Below are positions 56,185 to 64,000 of a DNA stretch of 64,000 bases, piece by piece. The position numbers and the translations under genes were made by a program. The stretch spans positions 1 to 64,000 of the forward strand of contig NZ_JACTVI010000008.1 in assembly GCF_014495685.1 (NCBI RefSeq), in the 5' to 3' direction. The notes beneath the pieces are model-generated. The model saw only the letters and a program-made list of their open reading frames with translations, searched no databases and was not told the DNA's origin. Position 1 is the stretch's first letter; every line of letters begins with the position of its first letter. Source of the DNA: Streptomyces sp. TRM68367 (GTDB taxonomy: Bacteria; Actinomycetota; Actinomycetes; Streptomycetales; Streptomycetaceae).

Positions 56185-56667
56185 CTCGTCATCGGTCGCC
56201 AGCAGACGCTCCGCATCCACCAGGTCATCGCCGGACGCGCCCAGTGCCACCAGAGCCGCACGGCGCAGCGCCGCCCGCTCCCGTTCGGCGGCCAGCTCCT
56301 CACGGCGAGCCGCCTGCAACTCCCGCTCAGCAGCCGCCTGTTCGCGGCGTTCAACCTCCGACAGCGCGGCCTGCTCGGCCTCTCGCTGCTCGGTGACGAA
56401 CTCCGTCAACGCCTTCGGCGTGTCGAAGCCCAGAGATGCCAACAGGCGCTTGATCGCAGCGCGTTCACCCTGCGCCTTCTCCCTGGTGAGCATCTTGCCC
56501 AACCGGTCCTGGGTGACCGTCACCTGCTGCTCCTGGCCGCCGCCGTCACCAGCGTCGTCCAGGTGATCGTTCATCTCGTCCTCTGAGGAGGCTCCGAGTA
56601 TCGGGTAGATCGGCCGCCCATCACGGCGGTAGCCGACGGGGCCGTTCTTCGGCAGGGGCCGGACCAT
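55963..56667 (-). CDS. Phage scaffolding protein
   Basis: 234 residues from ATG 56667 with GGAGGAG 6 nt upstream. Long acidic/basic coiled coil (QDRLGKMLTREKAQGERAAIKRLLASLG; EFVTEQREAEQAALSEVERREQAAAERELQAARREELAAERERAALRRAALVALG), then a Pro/Ala linker and a conserved end (PGAAGLEMARRRGLVPEFSDAR), as in actinophage scaffolds. It directs procapsid assembly and leaves before packaging. It lies between the portal and decoration genes. Confidence 0.85.
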   Translation of the reverse strand: MVRPLPKNGPVGYRRDGRPIYPILGASSEDEMNDHLDDAGDGGGQEQQVTVTQDRLGKMLTREKAQGERAAIKRLLASLGFDTPKALTEFVTEQREAEQAALSEVERREQAAAERELQAARREELAAERERAALRRAALVALGASGDDLVDAERLLATDDEDADDAQIQAAAEALRARRPELFGDVRTPPVPAAPAGAPAGRGPSRTTPPVKPGAAGLEMARRRGLVPEFSDAR

Positions 56668-56750
56668 ACAACTCCTCCAGTGCGCGCCCCCGCGCTGACG
56701 ATCAGTGTAGCCACCGGCGCCGTCAGCGCCACTGACAGCGCGCCTCGCCC

Positions 56751-58454
56751 CTACGTGCTCCGGCCGCCGACACGTTCAAGCACTCGCCCCGGCTCTTCTG
56801 CCGCATCGGCATCGTCCTCGGTCTGCGTCTCCTGCTCGTCCGGATCCGCTCGCCGCGTCGCCGCCTCCACGGCCGTTGCGCGGATACGCGCTACCTCCTG
56901 GGAGGCGTCGTCGATCGGATAGCCCGCGTCCAACAGCATCTGCACCGCTGTCTCCAACGAGATCACACCCGCCCCGTACGCCGTGACGACCTCGTCCAGA
57001 ACCGCAGCCCGGTCCGTCGGCGTGTGTGGCGCCCACGCCAGCCGTGCCGGGAACGACTCCCCAGCCGCCCAGCCCTCCGCGCGACCGGCCTGGTACAGCC
57101 TCTGTACGAACTTCAGCAGCAGTCGGTACTTGTGCTCCCGAGCCAAGCGCATCATTCCCACCAGCGCATCCAGCGGCGCCAGCGCCAGCTTGAACGCGTA
57201 CCCCGACGGCACCTCCGCAGCGTCCAGCGTGCCCAACCCAGCCGCCGTGATCCGCGAGTTCGCCGCGATCCGGTCCAACAGATGCTCGACCCGAGCCCGC
57301 AGCTCTGCCAGCTGGGGCGAGGTGTCCAGCGCGTCCATGCGCCCGCTGTCGCCAAGCTGCCACACGGCGCCAGCCTCCACCTTCAGCTTCTCTGGCCTGC
57401 CCGACCGGTCCACCGGAAGCCGCGCCCCCGCCAACCCGATGATCGGCGTGCCCGTCGTCGCGCTCGCGGCCGAGCTGTCCGAATCCGTCGCAGCGAGCTC
57501 GTCCAAGCCCTGGAGCACACGAGCGAGCACGGACCGCCCCCAGTGTTCCCCGGCATCCGGGATCGTGTTCGTGATGTGGATGACCGGCACGAAGTCGATC
57601 ACCAGATCCAGCCGGTTCAGCTCCGTCCCGTCCGGCCGTACCCGGAACACGGCCTTGTCCATCGGCAGCCGGTCCAGCGTCTGCCCGCGCTTGAGGTCCT
57701 CCAAAAGCCACTCGGCATCCGTCAAGTAACACGTCACGCTCGACGCCCGACCCAGCTCCCACGGGTAGTTCCGTACGACGCTGCCGTCCTCGGAGATCGG
57801 GCCCAGCTCGTACGTCACCCGCCGCACCCGGGCCTTCAACCCCGCGTCCTTGTCCTCTGGCAGCTCCCACGCCAGATGCACCCGGCTCGGGAAGTCCTGG
57901 TCCTGGTCGTCGTTCCACTGCGGGAAGAAGAACCCAGGGTCCTCGACCTGAAGCGTCGGACGCTGCTTCTCGGGATTCCACGCCAGCACGTACACGCCAT
58001 CGCCCAGCAGTGCAGCCGTACGCTCCGCCTGCTGGATCCGCAGCGACAGCAGCTCCTTCTCAGCCCACTTCCGCAGCCGCTCCTGAACCGCCGCGGCCTC
58101 CGTCGCCCCCGACTCCGGCGACTCCTCGTCAGCGTGCTCGGCGCCAGCCACCGCGATCTTCTGGTCGGACCCGAGCAGGTAGCCGAGCGCCGTGTCGACC
58201 AGGTTCGCCGCATCGCCAAGCTCACGCCGCTCCAGCGCAGCCTCGTCGCCCCCAGCCGCAGCGAGCTGTCCGGCCTGGTTGTTGTCGTACGAGGCGAGCA
58301 CCTTGTATGCCGCAAGCCTGCGCAACTCATGCGGCGGCAGCCACGAAGCCGCCAACTCCGGGAACGCCTGGCTCGCCGGTCGGCCGGCATCCGCCATCAC
58401 CGGCTTGTAGTTCAGCCACGACCAGGCATCGATCACGAACTTGCGCAGGCCCAC
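56751..58454 (-). CDS. Portal protein
   Basis: 567 residues from GTG 58454 with GGAGGGG upstream. Portal features: N-terminal AWSWLNYKP, then AASWLPPHELRRLAAYKVLASYDNNQAGQLA, VDTALGYLLGSDQKI, ERTAALLGDGVYVLAWNPEKQRPTLQVEDPGFFFPQW, VIHITNTIPDAGEHWGRSVLARVLQGLDELAATDSDSSAASATTGTPIIGLAGA, and a C-terminal Asp/Glu-rich helix. This matches Streptomyces phage portals. It would be the dodecameric DNA gate. The terminase that should precede it is broken by the restriction-modification island. Confidence 0.9.
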   Translation of the reverse strand: MGLRKFVIDAWSWLNYKPVMADAGRPASQAFPELAASWLPPHELRRLAAYKVLASYDNNQAGQLAAAGGDEAALERRELGDAANLVDTALGYLLGSDQKIAVAGAEHADEESPESGATEAAAVQERLRKWAEKELLSLRIQQAERTAALLGDGVYVLAWNPEKQRPTLQVEDPGFFFPQWNDDQDQDFPSRVHLAWELPEDKDAGLKARVRRVTYELGPISEDGSVVRNYPWELGRASSVTCYLTDAEWLLEDLKRGQTLDRLPMDKAVFRVRPDGTELNRLDLVIDFVPVIHITNTIPDAGEHWGRSVLARVLQGLDELAATDSDSSAASATTGTPIIGLAGARLPVDRSGRPEKLKVEAGAVWQLGDSGRMDALDTSPQLAELRARVEHLLDRIAANSRITAAGLGTLDAAEVPSGYAFKLALAPLDALVGMMRLAREHKYRLLLKFVQRLYQAGRAEGWAAGESFPARLAWAPHTPTDRAAVLDEVVTAYGAGVISLETAVQMLLDAGYPIDDASQEVARIRATAVEAATRRADPDEQETQTEDDADAAEEPGRVLERVGGRST

Positions 58455-58619
58455 GGGTCCCCTCCAGGAACGTTGGCCCCGCGCGCCCCTCAGCGTAGTC
58501 GCCGGTCTCAAGCGAGCTGCGATCACGGCACCCGGAAGACGAACCACATCCGAGCCGGGGCTCAAGTGCTAGAAGTAACGGGCGTCTTGAGGGCGCACTG
58601 CTGCGGCTACCATGTCGGG

Positions 58620-59543
58620 ATGGTGCAGAGTAACGGTCGGAGCACGCGAGGAACTGTCTTTCCCATCGTCGAAGTCTTCGGATTCCCCCACGACAGCGCC
58701 GCGCCTGCCGCCGCTAAGGCATGGAGCGAGGCAGCGTGCCCCTTCGCCGGCGGCCTGTGCGAGAAGGAAAAGCAATACCACCTCGGTTACTGTTCAGTGA
58801 CCTATGCCGCCTCGTGGGATAAAGGGGAGCAAAAGACGTACGCCGTTTGTGACCACCGTCTGGACGGGCCGCCCGTGAACTGGGCAGTGACCGACTACTT
58901 CGGCAGCGCCGACGTAACGGTGGTTTCCGAAGTTACGGCCACGAGCACACCGAAGCGCAACATCGACTATGTCGCCTTCTCCGACGACCCTTCCGCCCCG
59001 GATGGAACTCGCATCATCGCCATCGAAACACAGTCGATCGACTTGCGGGGCGGTGGCGTCGGCCCAGCCTTGGAAGCATGGAAGAAAGGTGACACCGAGA
59101 ACTGGCGTGCATATTTCACCGCAGACGCCAAACGCCAACAGCGCAAGCACGACAAGGTTGACTACGGCGTAAATACGGGGAACGTCTACAAGCGCCTAGC
59201 AACTCAGGTGGCCGAAAAAGGGGAGTACCTCAAGCAAATAGATGTGCCCCTGTATGTCATCATGCAGCACAGCATCCTGAAACAACTCAGAGCGAGGGTT
59301 GACTTCACCCCGGTCGAAGACGGCGAACCCTGGGATATCACTTTTGCCGGGTTCGAATACACTGGCGACTTGGACTCGGAAGGCAAGCTGAGCCTTTCTC
59401 TGGTCGAATCCACACGTACCACGCTATCGAGCTATATCGAAGCCTTTACTTCGAGCAGAGAGGGCAGCGGCCTTCGTTCGGACTTCGTAGCCAAAGCCCG
59501 GAAGAAGGCGCCACCCAATCAGCAGGGCCTGTTCACGATCTAG
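58620..59543 (+). CDS. NotI-family type II restriction endonuclease
   Basis: 307 residues from ATG 58620. N-terminal Cys cluster typical of NotI relatives (VEVFGFP...CPFAGGLC...GYCSV; Cys40, Cys47, Cys58, later Cys77), which holds an iron atom in NotI. The PD-(D/E)xK-like core is the NotI variant: Asp116 (RNIDYVAF), then Glu136 and Gln138 (IAIETQSID), i.e. E-x-Q in place of E-x-K. The C-terminal third is EYTGDLDSEGKLSLSLVEST. A/T-richer than its surroundings and on the opposite strand to the phage genes. Convergent with its methyltransferase; both stops lie in CTAG. Confidence 0.85.
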   Translation: MVQSNGRSTRGTVFPIVEVFGFPHDSAAPAAAKAWSEAACPFAGGLCEKEKQYHLGYCSVTYAASWDKGEQKTYAVCDHRLDGPPVNWAVTDYFGSADVTVVSEVTATSTPKRNIDYVAFSDDPSAPDGTRIIAIETQSIDLRGGGVGPALEAWKKGDTENWRAYFTADAKRQQRKHDKVDYGVNTGNVYKRLATQVAEKGEYLKQIDVPLYVIMQHSILKQLRARVDFTPVEDGEPWDITFAGFEYTGDLDSEGKLSLSLVESTRTTLSSYIEAFTSSREGSGLRSDFVAKARKKAPPNQQGLFTI

Positions 59544-60541
59544 AACAATTGAGACTGCGGGTCGCCATCTCTCTGAGGAGGGAGATCCGCCTCGTCAGCG
59601 GCCTCGATAGCGAAGTTCAAGTTCGTGGCGTTGCCTCGGGCAGAAGCCGAGAAATTCGAAGTGATTTCAAAGCCCATAGCGCGGCGACCGTTCTTGACAG
59701 CCACCGCAAGCGACCTGCCCGTACCGCAGAACGGATCCAAGACGAGGCCATTAGGTGGGCACGAGCTCAAGATTCGAGGCTCAATCAGCTTCACAGGGAA
59801 GGTTGCCGAGTGCCCGTCCGACCCTGGCGCAGCGTTCACTTGGATGACATCGCGAGCCCCGTCTTCCACGGCAGAAAGATCGTAGTAGTACTTCGCCCGC
59901 CCTTCCTTCGGGCGCTTCACAAAGTGAAAGAAGTGCTCGTGCGCCAGTCGGAGACGGTCCTTTTCTGGGCGTGGCGGCACGTTCCGCTTCTCCCAGATTA
60001 GGTCATTCCGGAGAATCCACCGCTTATCCTGCATGGCGATTGCGAACCGTGCTGGAATCAGCAGCATCTGCTTCTCCTGCCGGAACCCACCCATGGGGGT
60101 CTTCCTGCGCATTCGCGGATTATCGCCAAGGCCCTGCCGACCGTCCATCCGAATGCTCGACCAGCGAGCAAAGTACGTGTCCCCGATATTGATCCACATG
60201 CTACCGCCCGGCTTCAAGGCGGAGGCACCGCGCTGGAAGATCTCAACCAGGTTACTTACGTACCACTCCGGCAGCGGCTCCAGCCCCAAGCACCCCCCAT
60301 GCAGCCGATACCAATCGTACGGCGGGGCCTCCTCTTTACTGCCGCCCTCGGCTTCCCACTCGCGCAGAATTTCTTCATTGTGGTCAAGGCCGTATGTGCG
60401 GAGACCCCAGTAAGGAGGGGACGTAATGATCAGGTCGACAGATTCCGCAGGAATCTTTTCCATGAGGTCATAGGCGTCACCCTCATAGACCTCTGCCGTC
60501 CTCTCCTGAAGAGGAGGCGTAATTTCGCGGAAATCTGTCAT
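59540..60541 (-). CDS. Type II DNA methyltransferase (beta class)
   Basis: 333 residues from ATG 60541 with GAGGT 5 nt upstream. Motif order is catalytic first, SAM-binding last: TSPPYWGLRTYG (residues 40-51), then VLDPFCGTGRSLAVAVKNGRRAMGFEI near the C-terminus. SPPY with this order indicates an N4-cytosine or N6-adenine enzyme of the beta class. The middle has IRMDGRQGLGDNPRMRRKTPMGG for target recognition. It should protect the site cut by the convergent NotI-like enzyme; the pair forms a complete type II system. An A/T-rich 200-bp region upstream (60600-60780) would hold its promoter. Confidence 0.85.
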   Translation of the reverse strand: MTDFREITPPLQERTAEVYEGDAYDLMEKIPAESVDLIITSPPYWGLRTYGLDHNEEILREWEAEGGSKEEAPPYDWYRLHGGCLGLEPLPEWYVSNLVEIFQRGASALKPGGSMWINIGDTYFARWSSIRMDGRQGLGDNPRMRRKTPMGGFRQEKQMLLIPARFAIAMQDKRWILRNDLIWEKRNVPPRPEKDRLRLAHEHFFHFVKRPKEGRAKYYYDLSAVEDGARDVIQVNAAPGSDGHSATFPVKLIEPRILSSCPPNGLVLDPFCGTGRSLAVAVKNGRRAMGFEITSNFSASARGNATNLNFAIEAADEADLPPQRDGDPQSQLF

Positions 60542-60814
60542 GTTCAACCTCGGAGCGCCATGGATTACATATCGAATGGGAGTGAATCTAGAGAGAGTAT
60601 ATATCAATGCAGCTCGGAATTACAATTTCCACGCTTTTTATTCCCCTTCCAGTCTGCACAATGTTTGTTTTTGATCAAGTCGCCATGATGATACCGCCAA
60701 CGACAGGGAGAAAAGGAAACTTTCCGCAGATAATGTGACTCTTTATCTCGGCTGATCAACGCCTGCTTCTCGCTCGGTCACGCAATGGATAGTGCAGGCA
60801 CGCGCCAAGACAGC

Positions 60815-61178
60815 CTACCGACGCCCCTTCACTCTCTGATCGTTCGCGGCACGCGGAGGCGGCATCGTCGGATCCAGGAACAGATCCCACAACGCCCACA
60901 CCGCCGAGTCCAGCAGGTCCGGCGAGTCCTCCGTCTCCCCCTGCCCGACGAACGTCGTCATCTGCTCCTCAAGCTCCGCAAACACCCGCGCCGAGCCAAC
61001 GTGATGCACTCTCGCCTGCTCGTACAACTGCGCGGCCGGAGCCGCCCGCGCCCGCTTCCCGCGCGTCGCGTGAACGATCCGCCAGTTCACCGTCGGGTCC
61101 ACCTGCTCCAACAGGGCCGAAAGGTAGTCGCCGCCAGCGCCTTGTTCGCCTCGATGACCACGCAGCCCGCACGGTGAA
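60815..61178 (-). pseudogene. Terminase large subunit, C-terminal fragment with frameshift
   Basis: The frame ending at 60815 encodes GGDYLSALLEQVDPTVNWRIVHATRGKRARAAPAAQLYEQARVHHVG, LEEQMTTFVG and SPDLLDSAVWALWDLFLD, the nuclease-domain end of large terminases ('K..RA.P...LYEqgrVhHvG.f..LEdqM', 'SPDRvDAlVWAl'). Just upstream, the expected VVIEANK strand lies in another frame, so one indel has occurred. Beyond 61180 the ATPase half is missing and is replaced by a scaffold fragment. Headful or cos packaging from this copy is impossible. Confidence 0.8.
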
Positions 61179-61183
61179 TTTGT

Positions 61184-61448
61184 AGTGCTCGCCCGTTCAG
61201 CGGGCGTCGCTGAACTCCGGGACGAGACCGCGGCGACGAGCCATCTCCAGCCCAGCCGCTCCCGGCTTCGGTGAAGGCGTCGTCCGCGACGGGCCACGCC
61301 CGGCCGGAGCCGCCGGCACAGGGGTACGGACCTCACCGAACAGCTCCGCGCGCCGCACACGAAGCGCCTCAGCCGCCGCCTGGATCTGCGCCTCGTCCGC
61401 GTCGCCAACCATCGGGCTCATGCCACTGTCATGCCACTTCCGTGCCAT
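61184..61448 (-). pseudogene. Second copy of the scaffold 3' end
   Basis: Minus strand encodes DEAQIQAAAEALRVRRAELFGEVRTPVPAAPAGRGPSRTT and ends PGAAGLEMARRRGLVPEFSDAR, identical at the end to the intact scaffold (55963-56667) with a few substitutions and a 4-residue deletion. The coiled-coil part is missing; the repeat starts near 61404. The join with the terminase fragment at about 61180 creates an order (scaffold end, then terminase end) never seen in a normal phage. It looks like the scar of recombination between two related phages. Confidence 0.8.
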
Positions 61449-61487
61449 CCGAAGCCGAGTGACGCAGCGGACCCCCTGCCCTGCCCA

Positions 61488-61722
61488 CTACCCGAAGTCA
61501 AGCCGCGCGGGTGACTGACGCGCGGGCACGCTGCAGGCCCAGGTGCGGGCGCGGCAGATGAAGGTCAGCAGTTCCACGTCGGAGTCGTCGTATAACCGGT
61601 ATCCGGCCATGCTGCGCTCGGCTGGCGCAGCAACCCTCGGGGTTCGTGGAACGCGCACCGTCTTGCGGGTCAGCCCGACCGCCTCGACGGCCTGCCCGAT
61701 GCTCAGGCCACTGCCTCGCCAC
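61488..61722 (-). pseudogene. Decayed MerR-family regulator
   Basis: Recognisable pieces of a MerR HTH: LSIGQAVEAVGLTRKTVR, then MAGYRLYDDSDVELLTFICRAR. Between them the usual YYE.xGLlPP wing is scrambled (VPRTPRVAAPAERS), and after RARTWACSV the protein ends far short of the coiled-coil and effector region. It cannot be a normal regulator. It is divergent from an intact MerR-type promoter and a Cys-rich peptide gene. Confidence 0.7.
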
Positions 61723-61739
61723 GATCGCGCCTTCTCGCC

Positions 61740-61771
61740 TTGACCTTGCCCCTGGGGCCAGGTTCTAACGT
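61740..61771 (+). promoter_or_regulatory. MerR-type promoter/operator
   Basis: -35 TTGACC (61740-61745), dyad ACCTTGCCCC-T-GGGGCCAGGT in the spacer, and a -10 around CTAACG/TAACGT (61765-61771), leaving a 19-20 bp spacer, the over-long spacing of MerR-activated promoters. It lies between the decayed MerR gene and the Cys-rich peptide gene. Confidence 0.7.
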
Positions 61772-61812
61772 CGTTCACACCGGATGACAAAGCGAACAAG
61801 GAGGTGAACGGG

Positions 61813-61959
61813 ATGCCGTTCCGCGAGGGCGAGGTCTACCGCTGCCCGGACGACAGCTGCGGCTGTGAGGTCACCGTCACCAAGGGCGCCGCTCCCGGAC
61901 AGGGCGGAGACCGCAATCCGACCTGCTGCTGCGGCCAGGAGATGACCAAGGTCTCCTGA
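61813..61959 (+). CDS. Small metal-binding Cys-rich protein
   Basis: 48 residues from ATG 61813 with a perfect AAGGAGGTGA ribosome binding site. Cysteines are in two groups: CPDDSCGC near the N-terminus and PTCCCGQEM near the C-terminus, six in total. This is a zinc-ribbon or metallothionein-like layout. The MerR-type promoter directly upstream supports a role in binding or sensing a heavy metal. Confidence 0.75.
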   Translation: MPFREGEVYRCPDDSCGCEVTVTKGAAPGQGGDRNPTCCCGQEMTKVS

Positions 61960-62151
61960 AGCTGCCGAGTGACAACCTGCCGCGTCCGGGGCCTGGCCAC
62001 CGCTCAGTGGTGCCCTGGCCCTGCCACTGCGCAAGAATCCGCCGGAACGGTGCGGTTTCCCTGGCCTGACCCGCCCGATCCGGATGGGCGTCTTCCAGTG
62101 GTGTGCCAGCGAGCCGACGGCGACCGGCCCCGGGCTGCGGTGTGTGGGAGG
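61960..62151. other. Gap between Cys-rich peptide and DUF1440 genes
   Basis: Convergent intergenic region of 192 bp. A GGGCCTGGCC-ACCGCTCAGTGGT-like inverted stretch near 61990 may serve as a terminator. No gene is supported. Confidence 0.35.
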
Positions 62152-62658
62152 TCAGGGACGGCGGCGGGTCACCGCCCAGGCGGTCTCGGTGACGGCGGCG
62201 ACAGCCAGGCCGTAGACGAGGTGGGCGGTGATGCCGCGCAGGTGGGTGGCCGTCGGGTAGGCCCGGTTGGGGGCGGAGAAGCCGAGCACCGGGGTCAGGC
62301 CCTCATCCACGATCAGGGACATGGCCGCTCCTGTCGTCACTCCCGCGAGGGCGGGGTGCAGTCCGGTGGTGCGGCGCAGCAGCGCGTAGACAGGTGCCCA
62401 ACTGATGGCCAGCCCGTAGTGGAAGGCCATTCCGGCTTTCTCCCGTGCCGTCCCCTGAGGGTGGATGCCGAGCAGGCCGAGGGTCTTCTCGGCGGCGATC
62501 TGGAATGGCGGGCCGGGCCGGGCGGCGTCCTCCCGTTTGCGGTCTTCTTCGGATTCGAGCCGGTAGAGCTGCATGCTCACCGGCTCCATTGCCTTCGTGG
62601 CTACGTATCCGGCGACCGGGGCGATGGCGGCGTCGGTGAGCAGGTTGGTGGTTTTCAC
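62152..62658 (-). CDS. DUF1440 (YagU-like) membrane protein
   Basis: 168 residues from ATG 62658. Three to four membrane-associated helices: LLTDAAIAPVAGYVATKAMEPVSMQLY, AGMAFHYGLAISWAPVYALLRR, ALAGVTTGAAMSLIVDEGLTPVLGF, GITAHLVYGLAVAAVTETAW. The conserved motifs (MEPVS.qLy, FHyglsisWapvYallR, DEgltPvlGfsap) are those of DUF1440/YagU-type proteins. The biochemical role is unknown. It sits in the metal-resistance region downstream of merB. Confidence 0.75.
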   Translation of the reverse strand: MKTTNLLTDAAIAPVAGYVATKAMEPVSMQLYRLESEEDRKREDAARPGPPFQIAAEKTLGLLGIHPQGTAREKAGMAFHYGLAISWAPVYALLRRTTGLHPALAGVTTGAAMSLIVDEGLTPVLGFSAPNRAYPTATHLRGITAHLVYGLAVAAVTETAWAVTRRRP

Positions 62659-62786
62659 GGCCGTGCCATCCTCTGTGTTGGGCCTTTCGCGGGTACCCGA
62701 AGCGGACCGGGCCGAACATCCCTCGCCCTGCTCGGGCCGTGGCCGGGCGGTGTCGGGTCACCGGCCCGGCCGTCCGCATGGACAGG

Positions 62787-63428
62787 TCAGCAGCAGTCGG
62801 ACGAGGTGTCGCTGGCCAGAATCTCCTCGATGATGGGCCGACCGACGGCGAAGGCTTCCGCGACGGGCAGAACCCTCGCGTCAGGGTGCTCGGTGAGCCA
62901 GTCCTTGGCGGCGTCGGGGCTTGTGAAGAAGTGAACCTGGTTGCAGAAGGAGATACGCACTGAGGTGGGCGCGTCTGGAGTGACGAGCGAGACGACGGCG
63001 GTGGCCGGTTCCACCTCCCTGGGCCCGTCCGGGGTCACGGTCAGGCGCACCGGCTCTCCGGTGGCCCTGCAGGGGGAAGTGACCTGGGCGGTGTGGCCGA
63101 GAATGGCGGGGAAGGCCAGGGTGTCCAGGGCGCACCAGGTGTAGAAGGTGCGGCCGTTCACCTCGTAGCGGTGCGGGGTGGGGTTGAAGGTGAGCCCGTA
63201 GCCGATGATGCGGCCCTCGGCGTCGTACTCAGTGTCGGGCATGGCGGCCAGCGCCTCGCGGATCTCCTGGGCGGGGCGGCCGGCCCGGGCGGCGAGCTGC
63301 TCGATGGTGACCGGGTGTCCGGCTGCGAGGAGCGTCTGCAGCGGGCGTACCAGCCACATCCGCAGGCCGGGGGCGTTGCTGAGCGAGGTCGTGAAGCGGT
63401 CGGCGAACTGCCGGGTGTCGGTGTCCAC
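62787..63428 (-). CDS. merB: Organomercurial (alkylmercury) lyase MerB
   Basis: 213 residues from GTG 63428 with GGAGGAAGG upstream. All active-site residues of MerB are present: Cys99 and Asp102 in TWCALDTLAFPAILG, Cys120 in SPCRATGEPV, and Cys162 in FCNQVHFF, matching the Cys96/Asp99/Cys117/Cys159 set of the plasmid R831b enzyme. It cleaves carbon-mercury bonds and passes Hg(II) to mercuric reductase. A C-terminal Cys pair (SDCC) may shuttle mercury. merA is not in the window and may lie beyond the right edge. Confidence 0.95.
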   Translation of the reverse strand: MDTDTRQFADRFTTSLSNAPGLRMWLVRPLQTLLAAGHPVTIEQLAARAGRPAQEIREALAAMPDTEYDAEGRIIGYGLTFNPTPHRYEVNGRTFYTWCALDTLAFPAILGHTAQVTSPCRATGEPVRLTVTPDGPREVEPATAVVSLVTPDAPTSVRISFCNQVHFFTSPDAAKDWLTEHPDARVLPVAEAFAVGRPIIEEILASDTSSDCC

Positions 63429-63513
63429 GGTGGTGGTTCCTTCCTCCGGGCCCTCGATGGGGGCGGGGTTGGTCCGATGCCTGGGACCGTAGGGTCTGAC
63501 CCCGGGGTGAGGG

Positions 63514-63960
63514 TCAAGTCCGGCTGGCGCAGCGCGGATCACCGGCCCAGCAGAAGTCGCCCTCCGCCAGATCAGCCTGGTGCTCGGACTTGAATTCCTC
63601 GATCCGGTGCAGCATCTGCTGCTGGGCGGCGATGCGCTGCTCAAGCCGTGTGCGGGAGCGGTCCAGCAGCTGTGCCAGGCGCCGGCCGGTCGGCTGGCCG
63701 TCGCCGCCCTGCCAGGCGGTGGTCAGTTCGCGGATCTCGGCGACGGTCAAGCCCAGGCTGCGTAGTTCGCCGACCCAGTGCACGCACCACAGGGCGTCGG
63801 TATCGAACAGCCGGTAGTTCGATGCGCTGCGGCCCAGGGTGTAGATCAGTCCGAGGTCGGTGTACTCGCGCAGGGTCTTGACCGGCACGCCGGTGCGGCG
63901 GGACAGCTCCCCGACCGTCATCCGGTGCGTCCGCTGCCTTCCGTTGATCGACGCCACCAC
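63514..63960 (-). CDS. merR: MerR-family regulator of the mer locus
   Basis: 148 residues from GTG 63960 (GGAGGGAGAAA just upstream; ATG 63921 is an alternative start). MerR HTH: MTVGELSRRTGVPVKTLREYTDLGLIYTLGRSASNYRLFDTDALWCVHWVGELRSLGLTVAEIREL. A long dimerisation helix follows (RRLAQLLDRSRTRLEQRIAAQQQMLHRIEEF), and the end has Cys residues (GDFCWAGDPRCASRT) that could bind Hg(II). It lies 85 nt upstream of merB and probably controls it. Confidence 0.85.
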   Translation of the reverse strand: MVASINGRQRTHRMTVGELSRRTGVPVKTLREYTDLGLIYTLGRSASNYRLFDTDALWCVHWVGELRSLGLTVAEIRELTTAWQGGDGQPTGRRLAQLLDRSRTRLEQRIAAQQQMLHRIEEFKSEHQADLAEGDFCWAGDPRCASRT

Positions 63961-64000
63961 TTTCTCCCTCCGGCGTTGCTCAGGAGGCACAGCAGGACAG

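Noticed and set aside
57024..58619. Upstream extension of the NotI-like frame (839 codons in total)
   Set aside because: The extension is antisense to the portal gene and Arg/Pro/Gln-rich; the conserved NotI start lies at 58620.

Overview
The window is high-GC actinobacterial DNA, almost certainly Streptomyces: GC-rich third codon positions, many GTG and TTG starts, four-base ATGA/GTGA overlaps, a WhiB-like protein, a conservon, DUF4192 and DUF742 proteins, and a Streptomyces-type tRNA-Thr 3' end. Most of it is a siphovirus-type prophage, or the hybrid remains of one, transcribed almost wholly leftward (minus strand).

Layout. 1-930 holds transposon and transporter debris. 1267-1310 is the 3' half of a tRNA-Thr(CGU), read as an attachment-site remnant, set among short GCAGGTCAG repeats. 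1.6-17.8 kb is a leftward early module: HTH proteins, DUF4192, an N6-methylase-like protein, a RuvC-like nuclease, an HU-like protein, a possible sliding-clamp-like protein, WhiB, a C5 DNA methyltransferase, a replication-initiator-like gene with four internal palindromic iterons, a Cas4/RecB-type nuclease and RecT. Three near-identical promoters and many copies of one Shine-Dalgarno leader punctuate this module. 17.9-20.0 kb holds a degenerate integrase-like gene and lysis genes, including an endolysin with what looks like a holin fused to its C-terminus. 20.2-31.3 kb is the tail and head-tail module: tape measure, a tail chaperone pair joined by a -1 frameshift site, and the tail tube.

From about 31.3 to 53.67 kb the phage operon is interrupted by some 22 kb of non-phage genes. 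These are an ABC exporter/methyltransferase/HD/CYTH/NDK operon, two NUDIX genes, a phosphotransferase-like gene, a pair of tyrosine recombinases, an acyl-CoA dehydrogenase, a complete conservon (CvnA-D) with a GAF protein and an extra ATPase, an XRE/TPR regulator and a HAD hydrolase. The phage head module resumes at 53.67-58.45 kb (adaptor, capsid, decoration protein, scaffold, portal).

Between portal and terminase lies a convergent NotI-like restriction endonuclease/methyltransferase pair of lower GC. The terminase survives only as a frameshifted C-terminal fragment and is preceded by a second copy of the scaffold 3' end, so the prophage looks packaging-defective. From 61.5 kb to the end is a metal-resistance locus: a decayed MerR gene beside an intact MerR-type promoter driving a Cys-rich peptide, a DUF1440-type membrane protein, MerB organomercurial lyase and MerR.

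All assignments are by eye from motifs, gene order and translation signals; no database search was run.
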